Positions 27,581 to 37,061 are shown, numbered from the stretch's first letter. The stretch: DNA of 64,000 bases from Aquabacterium sp. (GCA_023266355.1 JAHFQM010000004.1:1-64000); one strand, 5' to 3'. Numbers and translations are program-made. Notes: generated by a model from the sequence alone, not told the origin.

Positions 27581-28780
27581 ATGGCTTCATTGTTCGCTTC
27601 CGTTGAAATGGCCCCCCGCGACCCCATCCTGGGCCTCAACGAACAGTTCAACGCCGACCCCAACCCCAAGAAGGTCAACCTCGGCGTGGGCGTCTACACC
27701 GACGACCAGGGCAAGCTGCCGCTGCTGAAGTGCGTGGCCGCCGCTGAAAAGCAGATGTCCGAGGCCCCCAAGGCCCGCGGCTACCTGCCCATCGACGGCA
27801 TCGTGGCCTATGACAAGGCCGTGCAAGGCCTGGTCTTCGGTGCCGAGCACCCCGCGGTCAAGGCCGGTCGCATCGCCACGGCCCAGGCCATCGGCGGCAC
27901 AGGCGGCCTGAAGCTGGGCGCCGACTTCCTCAAGCGCCTGAACCCCGATGCGCAGGTCCTGATCTCGGACCCGAGCTGGGAAAACCACCGCGCCCTGTTC
28001 GAATCGGCCGGCTTCCCCGTGGACGTGTACCCGTACTACGACGCCGCCAACCGTGGCATCCACTTCGACGGCCTGATCGCCAAGCTGAAGTCCTCCAAGG
28101 CCGGCACCATCGTGCTGCTGCACGCCTGCTGCCACAACCCGACCGGCTACGACCTGACCGACGCCCAGTGGGACGAAGTCATTGCCGTGATCCAGGCCGG
28201 CGGCCTGGTGCCCTTCCTGGACATGGCCTACCAGGGCTTCGGCAACGGCATTGCTGAGGACGGCCAGGTCGTCATCAAGTTCCTGGAGTCGGGCCTGAGC
28301 TTCTTCGTGTCGACCAGCTTCTCCAAGAGCTTCTCGCTGTACGGCGAGCGCGTCGGCGCCCTGAGCATCGTGAGCGAATCGGCCGAGGAATCGGGCCGCG
28401 TGCTGAGCCAGCTCAAGCGCGTCATCCGCACCAACTACTCCAACCCGCCGACGCACGGCGCCCAGGTGGTCGCCACCGTCCTGAACAGCCCCGAGCTGCG
28501 CAAGATGTGGGAAGACGAGCTGGCCGAGATGCGCGACCGCATCAAGCTGATGCGCACGGCGCTGGTCAAGGAACTGAGCGCCGCCGGCGTGCAGGGCGAC
28601 CTGAGCTACATCACCCGCCAGAAGGGCATGTTCAGCTACTCCGGCCTGAACGCAGCGCAAATGCAGCGCCTGCGCGCCGAGTTCGGCGTGTACGGCGTGG
28701 ACTCCGGCCGCATCTGCGTGGCCGCGCTGAACTCCGGCAACATCCAGGGCGTGGCCGCGGCCATCAAGGCCGTGATGTGA
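27581..28780 (+). CDS. Aspartate/aromatic amino-acid aminotransferase (class I)
   Basis: PLP-dependent transaminase of the AspC/TyrB group, 399 residues, interconverting aspartate or aromatic amino acids with their keto acids. The opening 'APRDPILGLNEQF' and the PLP lysine in 'STSFSKSFSLYGERVG' are diagnostic, as is the final-domain arginine region ('GRICVAALNSGN'). AspC and TyrB cannot be separated by eye. A strong terminator follows at 28837. Confidence 0.93.
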   Translation: MASLFASVEMAPRDPILGLNEQFNADPNPKKVNLGVGVYTDDQGKLPLLKCVAAAEKQMSEAPKARGYLPIDGIVAYDKAVQGLVFGAEHPAVKAGRIATAQAIGGTGGLKLGADFLKRLNPDAQVLISDPSWENHRALFESAGFPVDVYPYYDAANRGIHFDGLIAKLKSSKAGTIVLLHACCHNPTGYDLTDAQWDEVIAVIQAGGLVPFLDMAYQGFGNGIAEDGQVVIKFLESGLSFFVSTSFSKSFSLYGERVGALSIVSESAEESGRVLSQLKRVIRTNYSNPPTHGAQVVATVLNSPELRKMWEDELAEMRDRIKLMRTALVKELSAAGVQGDLSYITRQKGMFSYSGLNAAQMQRLRAEFGVYGVDSGRICVAALNSGNIQGVAAAIKAVM

Positions 28781-28836
28781 TGCCAGCGGTGCCGGTGAGG
28801 GCCTGACACCAGGCCTGCCGGCACGCACCGTGCACG

Positions 28837-28860
28837 AAGGCTCCGCGAGGAGCCTTTTTT
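28837..28860 (+). terminator. Rho-independent terminator after the aminotransferase gene
   Basis: Stem AAGGCTCC / GGAGCCTT with loop GCGA followed by a T-run. It is oriented for the plus strand, 57 bases after the aminotransferase stop. Confidence 0.93.
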
Positions 28861-28921
28861 CATGGCCACGCGGCAACTTGCATGACGCGGCCAGAAGCCC
28901 CACCGCTGGGAGGGCTTGGGC

Positions 28922-31534
28922 TCAGCGGGGCACCGAGATGCGCTGCAGCACCTGTCCGGCCTCCGGCCAGGCCGGCTGGATGCTGTTCAGCTCGGTCAGC
29001 AAAGCCCGCGCGGCGTCCACGTCCACGCGCGCCAGGGCGGCGGCCATGCCCACCAGGGGCTCGTAGGCCGGGCGGAAATCCGGGCTGAGGCGCAGCACCG
29101 ACAGCAGCGGTTCGCGCACCTGGGACAGCATGTCCTGCACATCGCCCGAAGGCCGCACGCCCTGCCCAACCTCGATGAAGCGCTGGCGCGCCTGCCAGTA
29201 GGCCGCCATGCGCCGGGCCCAGGCCGGATCGGTTTGGGCAGCCAGCACCTCCGCTGGCGCCACCGAAACCGACCGCATCAGCACGGCCAGGCGATCGCGC
29301 GGCGCCGTGTCGGGCGCATAGGTGATGCGCGGGGCGGCATAGGCCACGACCGGCAGGTCATCGGTGTTGGCAGGCGCATCGGCGGCGAAGCGCCGGAGTG
29401 CCTCGGGCCCGGCAATCACATTGCCCAGCAGCGCGAATTCGTCGGTGATGCCAAAGGCCGCGGGGGAGCGTGGGAAGCCGTTGGCAGACAGGCGCTGGCG
29501 CAAGCGGGTCGGATCGAACCGTCCGGCGTCCTGGGCCTCATCGGGGTGGCCCAACAGGCCGACCACGGGGGTCTCCAGGCTGTTGCTGGCCAGGACGGCC
29601 ACGCCCTTCGGGTAGGCGATCAGGAAGGACTGCACGATGCTGCGCAGCGTGGCGATGTCCAGCTGGTGCAGCGGCAGCCACTGGCAGAACAGGCCGTCGG
29701 GCGCCAGGCGGGCCTTGACGGCACGGAAGTGCTCGACCGTGTAGAGCGCACCGGAGCCACTGCGCGCCGGCTGGAAGTTGTCCGAGACGATGACGTCGTA
29801 GCGTTGGTCCGTGGCGCGCACGAAACGGCGGGCATCGGCCGCCAGGATGGTCTGGCGTGGATTGGGGCCAGCGCGGTCGAACACGCGCCAGAAGTGCTGC
29901 GCCGCGTCGATGACCTCGGGCAGCAACTCGACCGTGTCCACCTGCAGACTGGGGTCTTCGGCGGCGGCACCGGATGTCACCCCCGTGCCCAGGCCCAGGA
30001 ACAAGGCCTTGTGTGGCGCGGGGTGCAGCAGCACGGGCAACAGGGCCTGGCGACCGTCCACCAGCAGGGTGGCCGAGCTGCCCTCTTGCTGCCGGTTGTT
30101 GATGCGCAAGCGCGCCACGCCATCGGCGTCCTCCACCACACTGACCGCGGCCATGATGCCGTCGCGGTAAGCCACGATGCGCCCGCCTTCCGGCACATCG
30201 ACGAAAGCCAGCTGCGGGGTCAACACCGCCAGGGCGATGGCCGTGAGGGCCGGCGCCCACACCCAGGACGTCCGCCAGGCGCGCCGCGCGGTGAGGGCCA
30301 GGTAGCCCAGCGCGATCAACACCAGCACCCACTTCGGGCCGAGCACAGGCGTCAGCAGCACGCCGAACAGCGGGGCCGCAGCCGCCGCGCCCAGCGTGTT
30401 GACGCCCAAGGAACGGCCAAAGCCGATGCCCTCGGCACTGGCGCGTGCGCTGAGGTGGCTGAACAACGCGCCCATCGCGAAGGTGGGCAAGCCGAAAGCC
30501 GCCAGGGCGATGACACCTTCCGCGGCCACGGCCGCGCCCATGCCGCCGCCCCACGCGGCGCGCAACCACGCTTGCAGCCCCTCGGACGCCCACAGGCTGG
30601 CCGTGCCCAGCAGGCAGGCCGTGGCCAGCAGCGTCAGGAGCTTGTCGCCCAGGGCTTGGGCGTCGCTCACCCGGTGGCGCCAGCGCGCGTAAGCGGCCGC
30701 CCCCAGGGCCGTGCCCACGAGGTACACCGCCAGCAGCATGGCGAAGGTGTAGACGGTGTCTTCGGCGACCTGGCTGAGCACGCGCACCACCAGCACCTCG
30801 TAGCCAATGCCCAGCAAGCCGGTGAAGGCCAGGCGCCAGAGCAGGGCCCGCCCCTGAGAAGCCACCGCACCGGTCGCATCAGGCCGATCGGCTGCCAAAG
30901 GGCTGCGCGCCGGGAAAATCACCAGCGCCGCCAACGCACACAACAGGTTGAGCGCCACGCACACCGCGGCGGTGCGGGTCAGCCCCAGCTGTGGCACCAG
31001 CCAGAAGGCCGTGCCCAGCACGCCCAGCACAGCGCCCGAGGTGTTGGCCGCGTAAAAGGCGGCGATCGACCTGGCGCCCGCGCCCGACATCACCCGCTCC
31101 ATGGCCGGCAAGGTCGCGCCCATGGCCACCGTGGCAGGCAGCAAGAGCAGGAAAGTGCCAGTGAAGGCGCAGGCCCATTGCCACAGCGGCGCAGGCTGTG
31201 TGCCGATGCGCGCCAGCAGCCAGTCGCTCACTGGCGACATCCCCACCATCAACAGCATCGACCACAAGGCAATGCCCAGCTCGCAGGCGGCGTACCAGCG
31301 CACCGGACGCTCGCTGCGCTCGATGCCAGGCCCCAGCCACAAGGCACCGAGTGCGATGCCGCCAAAGAACGCGGCCACCACGGCCAGCACGGAGGCCGAC
31401 TCATGTCCCAGCCACAAGGCGCATTGCTGCGTCCACACCACCTGGTAGCCCAAGCCGGCAAAGCCGGAGGCCACCATCAGCAGCAAGGAAGCACGGTGCC
31501 GGGCACCCCCGACCTCGGTCACCGACTCAGCCAC
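28922..31534 (-). CDS. Polytopic membrane protein fused to a spermidine-synthase-like domain
   Basis: An 870-residue fusion. The first 420 residues hold roughly a dozen hydrophobic segments (first 'SLLLMVASGFAGLGYQVVW'). The following 250 residues are a Rossmann methyltransferase-like domain related to spermidine synthase: 'LFLGLGTGVTSGAA', 'VDTVELLPEVIDAA' and 'YDVIVSDNFQP'. The C-terminal 150 residues are unassigned. The GTG start at 31534 overlaps the stop of the upstream gene by 8 bases. Such fused proteins are widespread but rarely characterised; real polyamine synthesis is not established for them. It is the last gene of a same-strand run beginning at 36932. Confidence 0.85.
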   Translation of the reverse strand: MAESVTEVGGARHRASLLLMVASGFAGLGYQVVWTQQCALWLGHESASVLAVVAAFFGGIALGALWLGPGIERSERPVRWYAACELGIALWSMLLMVGMSPVSDWLLARIGTQPAPLWQWACAFTGTFLLLLPATVAMGATLPAMERVMSGAGARSIAAFYAANTSGAVLGVLGTAFWLVPQLGLTRTAAVCVALNLLCALAALVIFPARSPLAADRPDATGAVASQGRALLWRLAFTGLLGIGYEVLVVRVLSQVAEDTVYTFAMLLAVYLVGTALGAAAYARWRHRVSDAQALGDKLLTLLATACLLGTASLWASEGLQAWLRAAWGGGMGAAVAAEGVIALAAFGLPTFAMGALFSHLSARASAEGIGFGRSLGVNTLGAAAAAPLFGVLLTPVLGPKWVLVLIALGYLALTARRAWRTSWVWAPALTAIALAVLTPQLAFVDVPEGGRIVAYRDGIMAAVSVVEDADGVARLRINNRQQEGSSATLLVDGRQALLPVLLHPAPHKALFLGLGTGVTSGAAAEDPSLQVDTVELLPEVIDAAQHFWRVFDRAGPNPRQTILAADARRFVRATDQRYDVIVSDNFQPARSGSGALYTVEHFRAVKARLAPDGLFCQWLPLHQLDIATLRSIVQSFLIAYPKGVAVLASNSLETPVVGLLGHPDEAQDAGRFDPTRLRQRLSANGFPRSPAAFGITDEFALLGNVIAGPEALRRFAADAPANTDDLPVVAYAAPRITYAPDTAPRDRLAVLMRSVSVAPAEVLAAQTDPAWARRMAAYWQARQRFIEVGQGVRPSGDVQDMLSQVREPLLSVLRLSPDFRPAYEPLVGMAAALARVDVDAARALLTELNSIQPAWPEAGQVLQRISVPR

Positions 31535-32150
31535 TGAAGTTCACGGCATAACCCCAGGAATCCAGCCGCGCCGGGATGGCATTGAACGCCAGGGTGATGC
31601 GGCGCTCGCCCTCGTTGGGCGGCACGGCGTGCATCAGGTAGCTGGGGAACAGCACCAGGTCACCCGGCTCGGGCTGAGGGCTGATCCACTTCTCGGCGTT
31701 GAAGGCGCCCGTGACCACGCCCGCGTGGTCGTTCTTGAAAGAAAAATCGTGCCCGCCCGGCGACTTCATGAACACCGTGCGCGACGAGGGGTGTGTCGGC
31801 GTGAGGTAAACCACCCCGGAGATGAAGCTGTTGGCGTGGTTGTGCATGGCCTGGCGTCCGCCTTCGTCCAGCACATTGACCCACATCTCCTTGATGGCCC
31901 AGCCCAGCGACTCACCGAACAGCAGCGCGCCGAATTCGGCCAGCTTGGGCGTGATCAGCGCGGCGGCGTCCACCAGCAGCGGGCTGTCGCTGGGGCGCAG
32001 CATCTGCGTGTGCGACAGGTTCGCCGACGCATTGTTGTCCTGCAGGGCCAGGCCGCTGAAATGCTGCACCAGGCCATCGACCACCGCGCGCGGCAAAGCG
32101 GCCGGGGCGCGCAGGAAGGGCGTGGGAAAGAGGGGGATGACTTCGTTCAT
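31527..32150 (-). CDS. Putative 2-oxoglutarate/Fe(II) oxygenase (TIGR02466-like)
   Basis: A 207-residue protein from ATG 32150 (MNEVIPLFPTPFLRAP). The family fold is suggested by 'MHNHANSFISGVVYLTP', a likely iron-binding His stretch, and by 'LFPSYLMHAVPPNEGERRITLAFN', which supplies a distal His and the 2-oxoglutarate-binding Arg. Members hydroxylate unknown substrates. It is coupled to its neighbours: 11 bases after the HupE-like gene and overlapping the next gene. Confidence 0.8.
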   Translation of the reverse strand: MNEVIPLFPTPFLRAPAALPRAVVDGLVQHFSGLALQDNNASANLSHTQMLRPSDSPLLVDAAALITPKLAEFGALLFGESLGWAIKEMWVNVLDEGGRQAMHNHANSFISGVVYLTPTHPSSRTVFMKSPGGHDFSFKNDHAGVVTGAFNAEKWISPQPEPGDLVLFPSYLMHAVPPNEGERRITLAFNAIPARLDSWGYAVNFSG

Positions 32151-32161
32151 GACATGCCAAC

Positions 32162-33145
32162 TCAAGCGACGATGGCCGCCACACGCGACCAGGCCCAAAA
32201 CGATGCGATCGCGCCGATGCCGTACAGCGCCGGCGTGCGGGCCGCGGCAAACCACGCCCAGCGCGAGGCCACGCGCCACAGGGCCCAGGCGGCCAGCACG
32301 GTCATGAGCTGGCCGATTTCCACGCCGACGTTGAAGGTCAGCAAGGCCGTCAGCATGTGGTTCTCGGGCAGACCGATTTCCTTGAGCGCACCGGCAAAGC
32401 CCAGGCCGTGCACCAGGCCGAACAGGAAGGCCACCAGGGCCGGCCAGCGCCGCGCCAGGGTTTGCTGCGTGTGCAAGGCTTCACCGGCCACCAGCACGAT
32501 GGACAGCGCGATGGACGCCTCCACCGGCGGCGGACGCAGCACCAGCCAGCCCAGGGCGCTGAGCGCCAGCGTCAGGCTGTGCGCAGCGGTGAAGGCCGTG
32601 ATCGTCCACAGCAGGCGGCGGTTGAAGCCCACCAGGAAGAGCAAGCTGATGACGAACAGCAGGTGGTCGATGCCGCTGAGGATGTGCTCGACCCCCAGCA
32701 CCGTGTAAGCCGAGGCGACCTGGCCCATGCCGCGGCGGTCTTCGGCGCCGCCGTGGATCTGCGCCGAGGGCTGGCTGCCGGTCAGCGTGTAAACGCGCGA
32801 CTCGCCATTGCGCCAGGTGATCTTGATGAGCGCGGCCGAATAGGCCTTGCCCACGCCCTTGACCGAAATCGCACCGTCCAGACCGTCTTCACCGCAGTGC
32901 AGCATGCTGCCTTCGGCCACGCAGTTCTCAGGCCAGATGGGCGTGAGGTCGTCTTTGGCGGCACGCTTTTCCGTCGGGCCCCATTGCCAGAAGAATTCGC
33001 CGGGCGAAGTCTCGCGGACCTGCATCTCGGCCATGCTCATCTCGTGGGCACGGGCTTCCAGGCTCCACAGCGCTGCACCGAGGCCCAGGCACACGGACAT
33101 CAACGACAGGACAACACGCAACACGGCATGCAGGCGCGCCATCAT
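32162..33145 (-). CDS. HupE/UreJ-like membrane protein with signal peptide
   Basis: A 327-residue protein of the HupE/UreJ-2 type; relatives are thought to move nickel or cobalt. It has a signal peptide (ends 'LEARAHEMS'), an extracytoplasmic domain of about 110 residues with one Cys pair (NCVAEGSMLHCGED), then six or so membrane segments. These include the family motif 'GVEHILSGIDHLLFVISLL' and 'GLVHGLGFAGALKEIGLP', whose histidines are candidate metal ligands. ATG 33145 has AAGGTG upstream and overlaps the stop of the PPIase gene. The metal cannot be named from sequence. Confidence 0.85.
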   Translation of the reverse strand: MMARLHAVLRVVLSLMSVCLGLGAALWSLEARAHEMSMAEMQVRETSPGEFFWQWGPTEKRAAKDDLTPIWPENCVAEGSMLHCGEDGLDGAISVKGVGKAYSAALIKITWRNGESRVYTLTGSQPSAQIHGGAEDRRGMGQVASAYTVLGVEHILSGIDHLLFVISLLFLVGFNRRLLWTITAFTAAHSLTLALSALGWLVLRPPPVEASIALSIVLVAGEALHTQQTLARRWPALVAFLFGLVHGLGFAGALKEIGLPENHMLTALLTFNVGVEIGQLMTVLAAWALWRVASRWAWFAAARTPALYGIGAIASFWAWSRVAAIVA

Positions 33146-34017
33146 TTGGCGTCACCTTCGAAGATCACCTTGTACTTGCCCATCAGGCCACGCACGGCGG
33201 CGCTGCGCTGCTCGGCCATGGTGGCGTCCGTCCAGTCCTGCTGGACCACGTTGCGCAGCACCTCGAACACGGCTGGCTTGGCAGGCGTCACCTGCTCCAG
33301 GCGCACCGCGCGCCAGCCGTCCTTGCTCTTCAAGGCCTGCCATGTCTGCGGCGAGGCGGACTCCAGCGCCTTGGCGAATTCAGGGCCGTAGCTTTGTTCC
33401 ACGTTGCTGCGTGGGCGGCCCTTGAACACGCGCAGGCCGGCTTCGGCCTCGCCGGGCGTGCCTGCGTTGAGCTTGTCTACGAAGGCGCGGATGCCGGCCT
33501 CGCTGGCATCGCCTGAGAGCACGGCCTCCTGGAAATCGAAGCGCGGCGGCTCATCGTACTTGGCGCGGCGGGCGTCGAACCATGTGCGCAGCACCTCCTC
33601 GGTCACCGGCGGCAGCTTGGTGTTCGCGTCCACCACGCTCAAGGCCTTGAAGATCACGCGCTCGCGGATGGCGCTGTCGCCCTTGTCCATCTGAAGGATC
33701 AAACCCTCTCGGTAGAGCACTTCGTTGTCCAGCCAGACACGGCGCAGGGCCGCCAGCTCTTCGGCGTTGGGATCTCGCCCGCGTGACGCCTTGAACAGTT
33801 GCTTGGCTTCGTCATCGACAGCGGCGCCGACCACGATGGTGCGGGGGTCATCGACACGGGTGACGAGGTAGTGGTCCACCCCGAACAAGATGGCGCCCAG
33901 CAGCAGGAAATGCAGCAGCGGCTCACGCAGCCAAGCCGGTCGAGGCAGCGGAGAGGCCTGGGAAGCCGATGCGGCGTGGTTGTCGTTCACAGAGGCAGAC
34001 AGCGGAGGGTGGGACAT
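33142..34017 (-). CDS. Parvulin-type peptidyl-prolyl isomerase, membrane-anchored
   Basis: A 291-residue protein with one N-terminal membrane segment (LLHFLLLGAILFGVDHYLV, residues about 35-53) and a periplasmic part resembling SurA/PpiC proteins. That part has a helical chaperone region followed by a degenerate PPIase core. The classical parvulin motifs are weak, so activity is doubtful. I chose ATG 34017; a TTG at 34041 is also possible. The stop overlaps the HupE-like start. It probably assists folding of an exported product of this cluster. Confidence 0.75.
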   Translation of the reverse strand: MSHPPLSASVNDNHAASASQASPLPRPAWLREPLLHFLLLGAILFGVDHYLVTRVDDPRTIVVGAAVDDEAKQLFKASRGRDPNAEELAALRRVWLDNEVLYREGLILQMDKGDSAIRERVIFKALSVVDANTKLPPVTEEVLRTWFDARRAKYDEPPRFDFQEAVLSGDASEAGIRAFVDKLNAGTPGEAEAGLRVFKGRPRSNVEQSYGPEFAKALESASPQTWQALKSKDGWRAVRLEQVTPAKPAVFEVLRNVVQQDWTDATMAEQRSAAVRGLMGKYKVIFEGDAK

Positions 34018-34043
34018 GGGAGGTACTTCTTCTTGCAACAAGC

Positions 34044-34490
34044 TCAGCCTTGGGCCTCGTAATCCACGTTCAGTTCCACGTGGAGGACGCCAGATTTCTC
34101 GAACACCAGGCGCATCGGGTAGGAACGGCCCAGCAACAGGGGCTGTGTCAGGCCCAGCAAACGCAGGTGCAGACCTTCCTCGTTGAGGGTGAAGTCCTGG
34201 CCACGCTCGATCAAGAGGTTCAAGCCCGGGGGCGTGCTGATGCCACCGATCTGTGCGCCGGTGGCCACCGGGGTTTCAACGCCGATGAGGCGGTCGCTCG
34301 CGGTGACCTGGTCAATCTTCATGCAGACGACGGCAAAAGGCGCATCGGCCGGGGTGACGCGGGTCCAGGGGTGCGTGACACGCAGGTTGGCGGCGAAAAA
34401 CTCGCAAGCGCGGGCGCCAGGGGCCATGGCGGAGGCACCCAGGGCCAATCCGGCACGCAGGAGATGGCGGCGGGACATCGTGTAAGGCAT
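34044..34490 (-). CDS. PCuAC-family periplasmic protein, Tat signal
   Basis: A 148-residue protein with a twin-arginine signal (MSRRHLLRAGLALGASAMAPGARA) and a PCuAC-type beta-barrel (THPWTRVTPADAPFAVVCMK, then GLHLRLLGLTQPLLLGRSYPM). PCuAC proteins deliver Cu(I) to cytochrome oxidase using a Met and a later HxM. Here the expected HxM position reads 'AQIGGIS', so the copper site seems to be lost or changed. GGAG precedes the ATG. It lies first in the group PCuAC-PPIase-HupE-oxygenase. Confidence 0.8.
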   Translation of the reverse strand: MPYTMSRRHLLRAGLALGASAMAPGARACEFFAANLRVTHPWTRVTPADAPFAVVCMKIDQVTASDRLIGVETPVATGAQIGGISTPPGLNLLIERGQDFTLNEEGLHLRLLGLTQPLLLGRSYPMRLVFEKSGVLHVELNVDYEAQG

Positions 34491-34538
34491 GCGGAATCTC
34501 CGGAAGGAAACAGAAGGGCGCTGGCTTCAGCAGAATTG

Positions 34539-34608
34539 CCACAGCCCGCCAAGGGGGCGGGCTGTGGCGTTCAAGACCCGGACGCTGCCCCAAGGGCAGG
34601 CAGCGTCC
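34539..34608. repeat. Two hairpins between DUF3604 and PCuAC genes
   Basis: Perfect 12-bp stem CCACAGCCCGCC / GGCGGGCTGTGG (34539-34567) and perfect 10-bp stem GGACGCTGCC / GGCAGCGTCC (34580-34608). No T-run follows on either strand. They may attenuate or process the transcript between the two genes rather than end it. Confidence 0.6.
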
Positions 34609-34631
34609 AGAGCCTCAGGCTGGGCGAAAGA

Positions 34632-36932
34632 TCACTTCACGCCAGCGACCACGGTCGAACCCGTCACCTGGACATAGATCGGGTTGCTGTAGAACCACAG
34701 GTCAGACCAGGCAGCCACGTCGTAGGACACCATCTTCTGACCAGCAGCCAACGGGCCGGAAGCCGTGGTGATGGCAGCCGGTGCCGTTGCCAGGTGAGCC
34801 GGGCAGCCGTCGATGGTGCCGCTGGCAGCGGTCCAGCTCACAGCCGAGGTCGGCACATTGGTGCCCACGGTGGTGCAAGGGACGCGCAGGTTGGCGGTGT
34901 TGGCGGCGTTCGTGAAGAAGTCAGGCAGCGGGTTGCCGTTGGCATCGGTCTCGTAAGGCACCGAAGCAGGCAGGTTCGAACCACGCAGACGCAGGTACTG
35001 GGAAGCCTGCACCGCGGGAACGGTGAAGGTCATCTTCAGCATTTGCGTGCCGTCGGCAGCCGTGAAAGCCGTCCAGGCATTGCTGCCAGCGGCGCTGAAC
35101 GACTTCAGCAGGGCTGCCGAGGTGTTCTTGGCAGCAGCAGGCACCACCGACAGGTCGGCGGTCGAGCCGTCGGCACGCAGCCAGTTGGTGTTGCGCGGCC
35201 ATTCGCCAGCGTAGTCAGCAGCGCCAGGCTGACGCAAGCCCGTCACCAGGCCGCGGATCACGTCCACGTGGTCCAGCACCGGCTTGTTCAGGGGCTGGTT
35301 GATGCCCACTTGCAGCAGCGAGGGGTTGGGGAACGAGTACGGCGAGTTGCTGGCACCGGCCGGGTCACGCACCACGATCGACACGATGACGTTGGCACCC
35401 GGGTTCACTGCCAGCTTCTCACCCATCGTGGCGCAACCGCTCACGTTGATGTCGGTGTTGCCGTTGGCGGCGGACACGGCCAGGGCTTCCACGGAAGCAG
35501 CGGTGCGAGCGCCACGGCCAGCGTAGGACGAGCAAGCGATGAAAGCCAGGCGGTCGATGATCTGACCCGACGAAGCCCAGTTGTTGCCGGTGCGCAGACC
35601 GTCAACGATGGATTGCGGACGCAGCTTGTCGGAGCCATTGCGCACCAGGGTGTAGTTGCGCTGGTATTCGCCAGGGTAGAAGTCCTGGGTCGAGCGGCGG
35701 TCATCGGGGCCGAACTGGCCACGGTTGTGCCAGTCGGAGCTGGCGAAGAACCACCAGTTGCGACCTTCGCCCAGCAGGGCATCCCACACGCCGCCAACTT
35801 GGGCGCCGTACACGCCGGTACCACCGTAGGTCGAACCACCGACGGAGTCCACGTTCGTGGCGCTGCCAACGAAGCTGTTGCGCAGTTGGCGATACTCGCC
35901 GCGCTCGGCCGAGGCGCCGTGACCCGGCTGGGTCTCCATGCCGAAGGCGATGTCAGGCGCGACGTTGTTGAAGTTGCGCAGGTGCTCGACGTTGAAGCCG
36001 TTGTTGCCATCCGGGTTGAAGGGACCAGCACGCTCCAAGTGGGCAGGCACGTAGTAGCTGCCGCCAGCGTGCTTTTCCTGCATCCACTTCAGGGATTCCA
36101 CGGTCTTCAGGTGACCCTTGGTGCCCACACCGCTGCCGACGCCGCTGCCCGTGGGGATCAGCTTCTGGCCGGTGGTGTTCCAGTTGAACTTGGTGGTGTC
36201 GGAATAATCGCTGCCGGTGACTTCGCAAGACCACTGGTTCTCAGCGCCGCGGCTGGTGTCGGTGTCACCGCGGTCGAAGCAGTAGCTCCACTGGGCCAGG
36301 GCCGTGGCGTTGCCCTGGGGGACGTAGCCAGGCGTGGTCGGCAGGGTGACGGTGTCCAGCGAAGTGGGCAGCTGACCGGTGATGACGGCCATGGACGAGT
36401 GCTCGTGACCGGCCACAACGGATTCCAGGCCCATGAACACAGGCGTGTTCTTCAAGGCAGCCAGGTATTCGGTGACGGGGTACTGCACTTCCTTGATGGA
36501 CTGCCAGCGCCACATGTTGCGGCTGGGCGAGGTGCCGCTGACATTGCCCTTGAGGGTCACGCCAGAGTTTTCCCAGGTGGTGGTGGGGCCCTTGATGGCG
36601 CCGGTGGTGGCATCGGTCACCAGGGGGTAGGCCGGGGTGGCCAGCGAAGCGTCTTCGGCCAGGGTGCAGTTGCGGTTGCCAGTGCCGCCGTGACCGGCTT
36701 GCACGAACCAGTCCAGACCCCATTCACCGTTGTCCTTGCCGGTGGACTTCTTGATCAGCTTCTGCATCGAGATGGCGCCATCCGAGCAGGTCGTGTGGTT
36801 GTGAAAGTCGCCGGCGACATACTGGCCGGGGACCTTGGTGGCGGCCACCGAGGCGGTGGGGGCAACGGCCGAGGCGGCGCCCAGGAAAGAGATCGCGGCC
36901 AGCGCGATCTGGTGCTTGCTGAAGAATTGCAT
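34632..36932 (-). CDS. DUF3604 family secreted protein (PHP-like metal-dependent hydrolase)
   Basis: A 766-residue secreted protein. ATG 36932 has GGAG upstream and starts a signal peptide (ends 'TASVAAT'). The metal-binding opening 'AGDFHNHTTCSDG' (His44, His46, Asp51) resembles PHP-domain phosphoesterases, and later 'GLESVVAGHEHSS' and 'FASSDWHNRGQFG' add further His and Asp. The function of DUF3604 is not established to my knowledge; phosphoester hydrolysis is inferred from the PHP-like motif and from the Pho box in its promoter. Genes for metal-handling and folding proteins follow on the same strand. Confidence 0.85.
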   Translation of the reverse strand: MQFFSKHQIALAAISFLGAASAVAPTASVAATKVPGQYVAGDFHNHTTCSDGAISMQKLIKKSTGKDNGEWGLDWFVQAGHGGTGNRNCTLAEDASLATPAYPLVTDATTGAIKGPTTTWENSGVTLKGNVSGTSPSRNMWRWQSIKEVQYPVTEYLAALKNTPVFMGLESVVAGHEHSSMAVITGQLPTSLDTVTLPTTPGYVPQGNATALAQWSYCFDRGDTDTSRGAENQWSCEVTGSDYSDTTKFNWNTTGQKLIPTGSGVGSGVGTKGHLKTVESLKWMQEKHAGGSYYVPAHLERAGPFNPDGNNGFNVEHLRNFNNVAPDIAFGMETQPGHGASAERGEYRQLRNSFVGSATNVDSVGGSTYGGTGVYGAQVGGVWDALLGEGRNWWFFASSDWHNRGQFGPDDRRSTQDFYPGEYQRNYTLVRNGSDKLRPQSIVDGLRTGNNWASSGQIIDRLAFIACSSYAGRGARTAASVEALAVSAANGNTDINVSGCATMGEKLAVNPGANVIVSIVVRDPAGASNSPYSFPNPSLLQVGINQPLNKPVLDHVDVIRGLVTGLRQPGAADYAGEWPRNTNWLRADGSTADLSVVPAAAKNTSAALLKSFSAAGSNAWTAFTAADGTQMLKMTFTVPAVQASQYLRLRGSNLPASVPYETDANGNPLPDFFTNAANTANLRVPCTTVGTNVPTSAVSWTAASGTIDGCPAHLATAPAAITTASGPLAAGQKMVSYDVAAWSDLWFYSNPIYVQVTGSTVVAGVK

Positions 36933-37061
36933 TGCTGCTCCAGGTAGTGGTTCTGAGTCTTGAAGGGGGTCGTCGAGTGCCTGCCGCCAAACGAAGCACG
37001 TGCGCTTGGGCTCCGGGCGGGTCATCCGACCTCTTCCGGCCACGCCAAAGGCTGCAACAGG

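Noticed and set aside
28916..31537. 873-residue plus-strand open frame
   Set aside because: Shadow of the membrane/spermidine-synthase fusion; low-complexity Arg/Gln/His-rich sequence.
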